Shown: in pieces, positions 20,591 through 30,199 of the stretch
Numbering within the stretch: position 1 is the stretch's first letter
Layout of the letters: each line of letters starts with the position of its first letter
DNA from: Atriophallophorus winterbourni
Lineage: Eukaryota; Platyhelminthes; Trematoda; Plagiorchiida; Microphallidae
Direction of reading: 5' to 3'
Length of the DNA: 64,000 nucleotides
Assembly (NCBI GenBank): GCA_013407085.1
Contig: JACCGJ010000665.1
Coordinates: 1 to 64,000 of the forward strand
Notes under the pieces: generated by a model
The model's input: only the letters and a program-made list of their open reading frames with translations
Database searches by the model: none
What the model was told of the DNA's origin: nothing
Program-made: the position numbers and the translations under genes

Positions 20591-20594
20591 ACTT

Positions 20595-21330
20595 AAAAAC
20601 TAGTGAATATTCAATTCAATTCAACTCAATTCAATTTCAATGGTCTAAAAAGCATATAGCTTCACAAAAACCACAGAAAAATATGGAAATTTACAAATAA
20701 CATATCTCAGTAAATACGGGATTTGTTTACTTACTGAACAGTTCGGGAATCAGGTAAAAATCCAAATGATAGAAACTGTTTTCACTTAGTGGAATGGCAC
20801 ATGTAAGTCCATGGGGTCGAGATTATTTGATGTTTGAGTTCAAAGTTATTAGGTTGTGGAATACATAGTCTCAATGTTCGGATGGGTCGACAGGAATTTG
20901 TCTAAGCTGGATTTAAATATGTGCAAGTTGGGGGCATGTGCAACATTCGAGGGTAGGGAGTTCTAAGTGAAACATACACGTACAGAATAAAAATATCTTC
21001 GACAGTTCAGTCGCGAGTCGGGAATTAGTACTGTGTACTCATGACTCCGGCTGGTTATTGGTGGTTGTCGTGTGAATAGTGTATTAAGGGGATGGCTGGG
21101 GGTATGCAATATGTTAAACATTAGGATCAGATCACCTCTAAGACGTCGGTAAGGAGAGTCGAAGAGGTTGAGGTTTGCAATACGATCTTCGTATTGTTTG
21201 TGCTTCAAGCCGCACACGAGCTTCGTGGTCCGATGATAGATTCGCTGCAAGAGATTGATGTCTTTCTTTAACCAGGGTGACCAAGCCTGAACCGCATACT
21301 CCATGGTGGGCCTGCTTTGCATTCACGTTT
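20595..21330 (-). mobile_element. CR1-like LINE 3' end with pentanucleotide tail
   Basis: On the - strand the ORF2 C-terminus (AWSPWLKKDINLLQRIYHRT through CRRYFYSVRVCFT, 20963-21322) is followed by a 3' UTR and a (TGAAT)n-like tail at 20600-20640. The upstream part of ORF2 is missing. Confidence 0.75.
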
Positions 21331-21473
21331 TATACTATCGGTCATCTCGGTTGTTAAGAAGGCTAGCTTTAAAGGGCTAGGTCCTTGCGCTTTATAGCGG
21401 GCAGACCGTGGTATCCTAAAAGCATTCACAAATATGATTTTTCAATAACGATTATTTTGGCCAGGAATTTCCA

Positions 21474-21772
21474 TTATTTGTGCTTGGGCTCGAACGTTTC
21501 TTGAGACAATACGTCAGTAGCATTTTCTGTAAATCCTAGAAACACTATAATTCTCGGATTATTTTCTTCTCGAGATTCGTTTGAAGAATTTGCTTCTACC
21601 ATGGTAGATTTGCATAGATACGACATGTAGACTCTGGAACACCCCAAAGAAGATAAGCTTTTAATAGTGCGTTTTCCACTTCCTCCACAGATTGCAGCGT
21701 TATTCGTAAGAGGCATGGATAATCTTTGTGATGAGAATTCAGTTGGCGGTTTAGCCGAACTATTAATGAGGG
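21474..21772 (-). pseudogene. CR1-like LINE ORF1 remnant cut by an RTE insertion
   Basis: The frames ENALLKAYLLWGVPESTCRI with YANLPW, and NNPRIIVFLGFTENA, match ENVLLNSYLLRT..NRIYADVPW and RSIILLDVPENS of the ORF1 at 14657-14905. Homology stops at about 21772, where + strand RTE sequence begins. Confidence 0.65.
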
Positions 21773-21774
21773 AG

Positions 21775-22810
21775 TAACTGCGGCCAGTCCCGTGACCTGC
21801 TGTTTGCCGACGATGCAGCCTTTATTGCTCACTCCCAAGAGCACCTTGAGTCGCTAATGGACTGTTTTTCGTCGGCATGCAAAGACTTTGGTCTAACAAT
21901 CAGCATGAGCAAGACCAAAGTCCTTGGCCAAGGGACTGTATCGCCTCCCATCATAACAGTTGGAAACTGTCAGCTTGAATAAGTACATCAGTTCACATAC
22001 CTTGGTTCAACCATTGCGGATAACCTCTCGCTAGACACGGAGATTGATAAGCGGATTGGCAGAGCAGCTGTCATTCTGTCCCGTTCGAACTCTCGAGTTT
22101 GGGGTAACCGCAAGCTGACTGTAAAGACGAAGATGATGGTAAACAGTGCGTGCTTACTAAATGCTTTACTGTACGGCAGTGAAACCTGGACCACCCACGC
22201 AAGACACAAACGGAAGGTGAATGCTTTCCATCTACGAAGCATCCGTCGTATCTTGAACATATCGTGGATGGACAGAGTGGATAATTCTGAAGTGCTTTCA
22301 AAAGCTGGTCTACAGAGCATGTTCACTCTATTGCGACAGCGCTGCCTGCGCTGGCTTGGTCATGTCTATAGAATGGAAAATGTTCGTATTCCGAAAGATC
22401 TACTCTATGATGAGTTGCAACTAGGAAGTCGACCATTGGGCAGACCGCACTTGCGGTACAAAGACGTTCGCAAAAGAGATATGAAAGCTCTTGGCATTGA
22501 TCCGGCGAGTTGGGAAGAACTTGCTCTTGGCCGCTCACATTGGAGGCACTGTGTAAAGCGTCGTCTGCATGCTGGGGAGGAGCAGATACAGCTCTTGGCT
22601 GCTGAACGCAGATCACGCCGCCGACGTGCTACTGACGCAATACAATCGAGTTCTGACTATCGTTACCAGCGCTGCGGGAGAGATTGTTCCTCCCGAATCG
22701 GACTGTTTAGTCACTTGAAACGCTGCAAAACCTGAACATTCACGCGTTTGTGATGTACATCGATGGTCGACATCGACCGAAGGAGGCCAACAACAACAAA
22801 AACAACAACC
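21775..22810 (+). mobile_element. RTE-like LINE, 5'-truncated, with 3' UTR
   Basis: Starts inside the reverse transcriptase (LPTMQ frame / FADDAAFIAHSQEHLESLM) and continues through FTYLGSTIADNLSLDTEID, LLYGSETW, RRILNISWMDRV and LRWLGHVYRME. The open C-terminus (22133-22735) ends in a Cys/His-rich finger-like motif (CGRDCSSRIGLFSHLKRC). The 3' UTR carries ggtcgacatcgaccgaagga and ends in an AAC-rich tail. The same 3' end recurs at 9745-9935, 33595-33795 and 50240-50460. Confidence 0.85.
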
Positions 22811-22816
22811 ACTCAA

Positions 22817-23071
22817 CTAAATCACGAATTTGCTTATATTCGAACAGCGTTCTCCGTGACTCTGTAACGTTGGTACATATAGCACTAAGAATTTTACCCG
22901 CGGATGTTGGTTAATAATTTGAGTCAGTCTTTTCAGAACTGCTTTTGCTGGGCCCCAGATCGTTTTCGGTTTTATAGACTGCATAGCTGCTCGTAAACGC
23001 AGTACAAAATCGCTAGGATCGATGTATGCGTTACCATCCAATCCGTGTGCGAGATCAGCTGGAATTTTCAT
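22817..23071 (-). pseudogene. Gypsy post-integrase segment
   Basis: IPADLAHGLDGNAYIDPSDF, followed by VLRLRAAMQSIKP, resembles the stretch after the integrase core in flatworm gypsy polyproteins. The segment abuts the RTE tail on its low-coordinate side. Confidence 0.5.
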
Positions 23072-23289
23072 GGTAGTTCGGCAGATTTACTCTGCTGATT
23101 GGCATCACAAATCCTGTTAGAATGAGCTCCGCATGCTTAGTAGAACTGGCAGTCGGTGTTTAGTCATGTTGCTTGGGTCTGGTTGGGCCATTAGGGATAC
23201 TTTAACTCTCTGTGCATCCGCTTAACCATCACATTTGCTGTGGTGTGATAAGCTATCGTTGGGATTCGTTTCGTTGCGAGCAGCCTCGT

Positions 23290-23740
23290 GAGGTCTTGGA
23301 ATAACTTTGATTCAAATTACGCACAGCTATCTGTCGTCAAGATTTCGGGTGTGTCGTTATTAGCAATCCAGTTTGCGACAAAATTTCTGTCTATCGGTTC
23401 TGAATTGATGTCCAAAATAGGTACAGCTACCGGCCAACGCGTGTATCGATCTTCACACGTCAGAAGGTATCGCTGGCCATTCGAAATTGGCCTTGGTCCG
23501 AAGATGTCGATATGAGCACGGCTAAAATGCGTGCAGTTGTCGTCTATATTTTAATTGGGCTCTGTATGTGACATTGGACTTTGGTTTTTTGACAAGCGAG
23601 GCAGGCTCTGGCCATCTCCAGCACTTCTTCGTTCATTCCTTGCCATAAGAAGCGCTCTGCGATTAAACGTTACGGGAGGCGGACACAGGGGTGCGACATA
23701 TTGTGAATAGAGTCGAATGTGACTCTTCTATACGTTTCGG
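23290..23740 (-). pseudogene. Gypsy integrase remnant
   Basis: The zinc-binding region reads HPCVRLP..RLIAERFLW, with CLACQKTKV. The core reads HIDIFGPRPISNGQRYLLTCE, here carrying the first Asp, and ILTTDSCA for the second Asp. The third position reads NVMVKRMHRELK where NGMVERFHR is expected, so the catalytic Glu is Lys. A stop codon is also present, so the domain is inactive. Confidence 0.7.
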
Positions 23741-23887
23741 GAACGACAGGTCGTGGTTTTCCTGTCGTTGTGTCGCAGATTATGGTATCGCGTGTTCCGC
23801 CTAGAGAGAATCGTTCGATCTACAAATTGGTGTTAGACAACTGCTCGAGGGTGTTTTACTGCTTGCTCTAAAGCTTAGCCAGTTCTT

Positions 23888-24382
23888 TCAGATCAACCGT
23901 CGGGTTGATAATAATGGTGTCAATGGAAGTTCTGGACAAGTGTCGGCAACTTCGTTCTTGAATCCAGGGAGAGAATAATTTCGACGTGTATTGTGAGATG
24001 TTTTCAAATTGTCGTATTTCACGTGGATTGTACTTGTCAGAGCTAGATGTTTACGCATAGGTAAATTGCTTGTAATCTGTGAGTATCCCAAATTCACGTT
24101 TTTCCAACAAGTGAGATACACCGAAAGGAGTTGGTGACCAAACGTGCTAAGCCTTTGCTTTGCGGGTTGCAGCTTCTTTAAGAAGGACGAGACTGGTAAT
24201 ATTTGGCTGTTATTACTCAGTTGTAGCACGCCACCGACGGCGGCAGAGGATGCATCTGTTGATAGTACGAGTGTGCTTTGCGGATCGACGTGTGCTAGCA
24301 ACACCACTCTGCCGAATTTCTGCTTGATTTTCTCGAAAGCTTGTCTAACTGACTCCTTCATTCGAAAATGCTTTTGGCTCAA
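23888..24382 (-). pseudogene. Gypsy RNase H domain
   Basis: LVLSTDASSAAVGGVLQ carries the first catalytic Asp of the retroelement RNase H fold, followed by PVSSFLKKLQPAKQRLSTFGHQLL (shown here only in part: LQPAKQRLSTFG), where the usual Glu of the TYxxELL motif has become His. Confidence 0.7.
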
Positions 24383-24415
24383 CTATAGTAGATCCGTCTG
24401 GGTTTTGCATAGATC

Positions 24416-24828
24416 TTAAAACTTTGTGATGGAGCCGCCGAAGTAATTTACCATGCCAACAAACCTACGCAGATTTGTGAGATAGTCTGGCAATAGAAAG
24501 CTTGTAATGGCGTCAACTTTATCGCGGAGGTGTTCAATACCCGCATAGTTTACGTAATGGCTGAGAAAATCAATGGAATCTTGTCCGAGTTGCGTCTTAG
24601 AGTGATTGATGACCATTCCGCAATTATGTAAGCGTTCAAACAGTTGTTCGAGGTTTTGTAGGTGTTCCTCGTGGGAACGACTAACAACCGAGATATCGTA
24701 GATGTAAAAGAAGACAAAATGAGGTTCATGGGAACCAGGTCCGTGGAACGTTTAAATGTTCCTGCATCGTTGCGCAGTCCAAAGGGCACGCTTAAAAACT
24801 CGAAGAGACGAAATGGTGTGGTCACTGA
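24416..24828 (-). pseudogene. Gypsy reverse-transcriptase remnant
   Basis: TPFRLFEFLSVPFGLRNDAG matches the TPFGLFEFLRMPFGLRNAA motif that precedes the catalytic box. A stop immediately upstream marks the junction with the inserted LINE. Downstream, LHNCGMVINHSKTQLG, here in part, and the SHYVNYAGIEHL region fit the reverse-transcriptase thumb. Confidence 0.7.
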
Positions 24829-24849
24829 TCACTGTAGAATAACGGGAGT

Positions 24850-26003
24850 ATATGGAATAACGGAAATACATGGAACAACGGGAATATTACTAAATTGGAT
24901 AAGGGACTATCTTACTGATAGACACGTCCAAGTTCGCGTTGGCAGCACCTTATCTAGAAAAATAGACGTCACGAGTGGAGTTCCGCAAGGTTCGGTGCTT
25001 GGACCTTTTTCTATTCTTGGTGTATATGAACGATATAGTAGAGAATATTGGATGCAACTTGATACTATTTGCCGATGATATTAAAATTTGGAAACGTGTC
25101 AGGTCTGTTAATGACTGTATGGCATTACAACGGGATCTAAGCATCTTATTTCGTTGGTCCCAGTTAAATGAGTTACCATTTAACCCTGCGAAATGTAAAA
25201 TGCTGCAGCTTGGAAAATCTCTGCACCACACGTATCAGCTTGGCACGCAAGATCTCGTCTGGACCACAGCAGAAAAAGATCTCGGTATCTGTGTTTCGTT
25301 TAACCTTAAGCCTGGACAGCATTGCCGGATGGTGTACAATAAAGCTTGCCGTAACTTCAGTTTTCTCAAAAGAATATTCCGGATTTTTACGCCCGAATCC
25401 CTACCCCGGGTAATTAACACGTATATACGTCCTGTTATGGAATATTCCATCCAAGCCTGGGCACCATGGCTGAGGAAGGATATCGAACTACTCGACAGGA
25501 TTTATCATCGTGCTACAAAGTTGGTCTCCCGGTACAGAAATTTGCCTTTCACAGAGCGAATGTTAAAACTGAAGCTACACGATTTTACCCAACGGCGGAT
25601 ACGCAGTGACCTTATGTTGACCTTCAAAATCCTGCATTCTGTAAACCATTCCCTTAAACACTTGCTAAAGCCCAATGACCTTACTCGAACACGAACACAT
25701 TCAAAGGCTTTAAGCATTCCGCATTCTCGATTGGATATCGTCGTAATTTTTTCTCGGTAAGAATTTGTTTCACTTGGAACTATTTGCCTGAAGAAATCAC
25801 ACGATCAGAATCTGTTGAGGTTTTCGCTTCCAAACTCGATGAGTTTATGACGAACCATGCGGTATGCGAGTGTCCCTATTGATTTTCGAGATATTTTATA
25901 TATTTTTTATATTTTTATATGTTCCATATACCTTGTCATCCTAAGGTTATTGTTAAGCTTAATGCATTTTTACCATATGATTTTCTGAGTTCTGAGTTCT
26001 GAG
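24850..26003 (+). mobile_element. CR1-like LINE inserted in the gypsy relic, 5'-truncated
   Basis: Starts within the reverse transcriptase (VRVGSTLSRKIDVTSGVPQG, broken by a frameshift near 25005) and continues NLILFADDIKIWKRVRSVN through RIYHRATKLVSRYRN to IPHSRLDIVVIF at 25760. The 3' UTR ends in a (GTTCTGA)n tail at about 25984-26003. The orientation is opposite to the host gypsy element. Confidence 0.75.
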
Positions 26004-26069
26004 ACCTGGCATTCGAGTTTCCTGCTTTTTGAAAGAAGCACGGTGTAAAGCACTTTCGTGCTCTATTTT

Positions 26070-26447
26070 TTAAGTGCGCGTAGTACCAGCAGAAACCTCG
26101 TTTAATTGCGCTGCGACTCCTTTTGAGACCCTATCCCTTTTGAGCCTGTTAAGCACATTTTCGATACGGCGGATGGCATGACAGTAGTGATCGACAGCTG
26201 GATCCGCCTTCATAACCGTGCTCACAGTGAGTCGCCTGATCTGAAAGATTTTATCCGCCATTTCCTCTAGTTGTGTGATACCAATCATGTCCACAAAGTT
26301 AGCCAATATTTGTTCAACATTTAATGGGAGACGCTGCATGAAGAGTTGTTTCAAGAACCGCTCATCGATCGCTGTGTTGCTGACCAATGCTTGCATCATT
26401 CTGAGTCGTTTGGACAGAGTACGATCGCTGAGCTCTCCCTGTGTCAA
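26070..26447 (-). pseudogene. Gypsy gag-like segment
   Basis: QGELSDRTLSKRLRMMQALV and ERFLKQLFMQRLPLNVEQIL fit the capsid-like region of flatworm gypsy gag proteins, whose pattern is GELGDRxPSxLLRxMxxL..LWLQRLP. The reading frame stops at 26070, about 70 bp from the LINE junction. Confidence 0.6.
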
Positions 26448-26879
26448 AAGCCGCCAAATACGGAGTCATTCGGGATCTGCAAGTTGCGTGATCAGGGCTG
26501 ATATTAGTTCAACGTAATTACGTTTTTTTCAACAAAATATATTAAACTACGGACAATGGTTCACATGTGAGTGAGCAATTCACATAATGGAGTTTGAGCT
26601 TATCTTCTGGTATACGATTCATCTCAAAGTAGAATTCTGCCTACATGAACCACAACTCTGGATTTTGATTCGAGAACTGGGGAATAGTGAATGCGATCGT
26701 GCTAATAGTCACCGGGCTGGAATCCCTTTGAGCCTCACTCATGTGCGGTGTGGCATGGAAATGTTGATACAATATAGAATCATCAAATGATATGGAACAA
26801 ACTGACTGTGTGTTCTTCTTGGGAAACAACAGTGTCGTTAGCCCCTAGTGGTGTTTCTGACGACTGCCTGGAACGCGTA

Positions 26880-29450
26880 TATCCCTGACCAGTGAAAACG
26901 TCCAAGATGGTACGAGTATCCTGACTTGCTACATGTCAGCCTTCGGAATTGCTTGTGTCTACGTTACACCCATTGCAGCCCAGCAGGAGATTACACAGCT
27001 GATTAAGACGCTCCCAGCGTATTCATCTTAGTTGATTTCAACCTCCCAGACATAAGTTGGGCCGTCCCTATAGGTTTAGTCACCAAGCAATCCGAAATGT
27101 TTCTCGAATGGCTCCATGATCATGCGCTGCATCAGCATGTGAATGATCCTACGAGGTTTCGTAATGGATGTACTACATCCACTCTCGACCTAGTATTGTC
27201 ATCCCAGCCCGAAGCTGTTCGATTTTTAGAAACCTACCATCGCTCGGCAAAAGCGATCACGTAATGATAACACTTCGAAGCGGTACTGCGGTTTCACAAA
27301 CCTACTGCTATCTCTAGACGAAATTTTAGGCTTGTTGACTGGGATTTTCTTCTACAGACTTCGAAATTTTTCTTTCAGTTCTCTAACGATTTTAATTTAA
27401 ATGAAAACTGAGATAAAAATTGTAAGTATCTTAAGGAGTTACAAGACAAGCACGCTCCGCTGCAAGTCGTGAAAAAGCATCATAGGCCGCCCTGGTGGAC
27501 TCCTCGAGTTCGTCGGTCTACCCGTAAACGAGATCGTTTATGGCGGCAATATAAGCTATCTCTCACTTCTCGTTCTTGGGTCCGATACAAAACCGCTCGG
27601 AACGCTTGTGTTAAAATACAGCGTTTGCTTAAACAGGAGTTTGAATTATACTTAGCTAGGGATGCTAAATCCAAACCAAAAGATTTTATAGCTACGCCCA
27701 ATCGAAAGGAAAAACCAGGGAAAACATTGCAGATTTAAATCTGGAGGACGGAAAATTAGCCGATACCGACCTGTGTAAGGCGACTGCCTTCTCTAAGTTC
27801 TTCTGTGGCGTTCAGAGACGTGATAATTCTTTACATGCTCCGTCTAGCGCGTTTAATCTACTATATGGCGCTCCTGCACTAGATGAGTTGTCCTTGATAA
27901 AATCCGAGGTGTATGAAGAACTTTTCCAAGTTCGCGTCAACAAAGCTGAGGGACTAGATGGTATCCACTCGATTATGCTAAAGAATCTTGCCCCAGTGCT
28001 TACAAAACCCTCATACAGGCAATTCATTTCATGCTTGAACATGGGAGTGGTTCCTAGTGAGTGGAAAGAAGCTATAATCGTGCCAATACACAAGGGTGGT
28101 TGCAGCTCAACTGTTGGTAACTATAGACCTGTCAGCCTGACTAGCATCGTCTCGAAAGTGATGGAGAAACTGCTGCGTGACAAAATCTGTCAGCATCTTT
28201 GCCGGCATTCTCTACTGAGTGTAACTCAGCATGGATTTCTCAAAGGTAGATCCTGCCTGACAAACCTTCTTAGTTTTCTCAATACTGCCACTAAAAGGAT
28301 GGATGAAGGGAAGCCTGTCGAAGCCCTCTACCTAGACTTCAGCAAGGCTTTTGATTCCGTAAACCACCGCCTTCTAGAGATTAAGCTAGCAGCAAAAGGC
28401 ATCCGGGTTAGTCTACTTGATTGTATAAAGGCCTTCCTAACAGGTAGGACATTCCGAGTTAGGGTAGGATCTACGCTGTCGAATGAAACCGACGTGATCA
28501 GTGGTGTACCCCAAGGTTCGGTACTTGGTCCTCTTCTATTCCTTATTTTAATCGATGACTTGTCCTCTGCATTGAAGTGCCCATGCTTCATTTTCGCGGA
28601 TGATGTGAAATTCATCGGATCAACGGATGGAGATACCTTGATGCACGATTTTGAACGGGTCATAAACTGGTCAAACCAGTAGGACCTCCCACTGAACCTT
28701 AATAAGAGCAAACTCTTGTCAGCACTGGTTGATAAGATTTCAGTTCAGGTGTCGGGCAATTCTCTCACTGTAAGTGCCACACAGCGTGTTGAGGATTTAG
28801 GAGTACTAGTTAGGACGGACTTCAAATGGGAGGACCAATGAGTCGCTGCAGCTCAACGTGCTCGCAAAGTTCTCTTTCGGTTGAGATCCGTGTTATCCAA
28901 CAGAAGACCCGATGTAATCCTGCCCCTTTACAAGGCATTAGTTAGGCCAAATTTAGAATATTGTGTCCAGGCGAGGTACCCTTACTACAAGAAGGATATC
29001 GTTCAACTCGAAAGCGTACAGCGTCTCGCAACTCGCATGATTGGGGGTCAGCAAGGGAAACCTTACGCTGCATGCCTGAAGTCACTAGATCTTTTCTCAC
29101 TTACGCACCGTCGTTTGAGAGGTGACTTAATTGGAACCTTCAAGATCTTAAAGGGGTTAAGTGACGTTATCATGACCGACTTCTTTGCCTTAAGTCCCGA
29201 GCTGGGCACCCGGGGCCATTCACTCAAACTTGCTAGGGAGCGATGTAGACTAGACTCCAGGAAAAACTTTTTCAGCCTCAGGGTGGTAAATTTCTGGAAC
29301 CGGCTTCCAGAAGAACTTATATCCTGCAGTTCTGTCGCAAGGTTTGAGCAGGGTTCGTACCGCATCTGGGGTGAGCTGTTTCCTGAATTCTTCCCCTAAT
29401 TTTTATGCAAGATTAGGTAGTTCACCATTTTTAGCATTGTTTGGTAAGTA
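26880..29450 (+). mobile_element. Second-lineage CR1-like LINE with most of ORF2
   Basis: Broken endonuclease frames (FNLPDISWAVPIG, DPTRFRNGCTTSTLDLVLSS; 26900-27270), then a linker (27469-27738) and the reverse transcriptase 27888-28682 with KAEGLDGIHSIML, NYRPVSLTSIVSKVMEKLL, LDFSKAFDSVNH, SGVPQGSVLGPLLF and FADDVKF. An amber stop at 28681-28683 and a further stop near 28840 interrupt the frame before the C-terminus (28881-29399). The 3' UTR ends ggtaagtaagtaa at about 29442-29455. Confidence 0.8.
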
Positions 29451-29456
29451 AGTAAA

Positions 29457-29957
29457 TGCTGACCTCTCACCGTACTGGTGAAAAGAAATCTATTTTTATC
29501 TTTCCAGCATCATTCATAACGAGGTGCTTCCTAAATACATTCCGTATAATCCCTTGGCATCACGATCGTCTAGGATATCCAAATCACAATAAGAATAAAC
29601 GCTTTGGCAGTGGTGGTTGCCTCTCTGCAGCTTTCCAACGAAAGAAATTCTGGACGCTCGATTGGCTCGTTCGCCACTTACTGTCCTGCGCAACTGAACT
29701 GAACTGAACTGAACTAAATACAACCCGGATAATCTCTTGGCGTCGCGATCGCCGAAAGAAATTCTGGACGCTCGATTGGCATGTTAGCCATATACTGTCC
29801 TGTGCAAACTGAACTGAACTGAACTGAAGACAAAAAGAAAAAACGTTTCGGCAGTGGTGGGTGTTTCTCTACAGCTTTTCACCGAAATGAATTCTGGACG
29901 CTCGATTGGCTCATTAGCCACATACTGTCCTGTGCAAACTGGACTGAACTGAACTGA
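29457..29957 (+). repeat. Tandem cluster of three R3 repeats
   Basis: Three head-to-tail R3 units follow the LINE tail. The first, 29457-29716, is full-length-like. The second, 29717-29828, has an internal deletion joining the gcgatcgccg block directly to aaagaaattctgg. The third, 29829-29957, is 5'-truncated. Each ends in a run of (tgaac)2-4. Confidence 0.75.
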
Positions 29958-30199
29958 ACACGTTGTCCGTGAAATCCAACAATGACCTACAAACGTTGGC
30001 GTACTGGTCAAATGTGATTGTTTATCGCAGTGGCGAATCGTTTGCTTCTTTTTCTTCTGACTCGAAATCAGAAGGATAAAATCCCGTTTAAGCTTCATCA
30101 CAGCAACAAACATGGGTGAATTCTGCTGACAAGGCAACATCTGAGAGTAGAGGAACACCACTAAATCACACCGGGTAACAGGTCCATCCGTCTCAACAA

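Larger units (their letters stand above)
22817..26520 (-). mobile_element. Ty3/gypsy-type LTR retrotransposon relic, split by a LINE
   Basis: On the - strand, from high to low coordinates: a gag-like segment (26070-26447), then a foreign + strand LINE (about 24850-26003), then reverse transcriptase (24416-24828), RNase H (23888-24382), integrase (about 23290-23740) and a post-integrase segment (22817-23071). The protease and the N-terminal half of reverse transcriptase are absent, so DNA was lost around the insertion. No LTR pair could be identified by eye. Several stops make it inactive. Confidence 0.75.
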
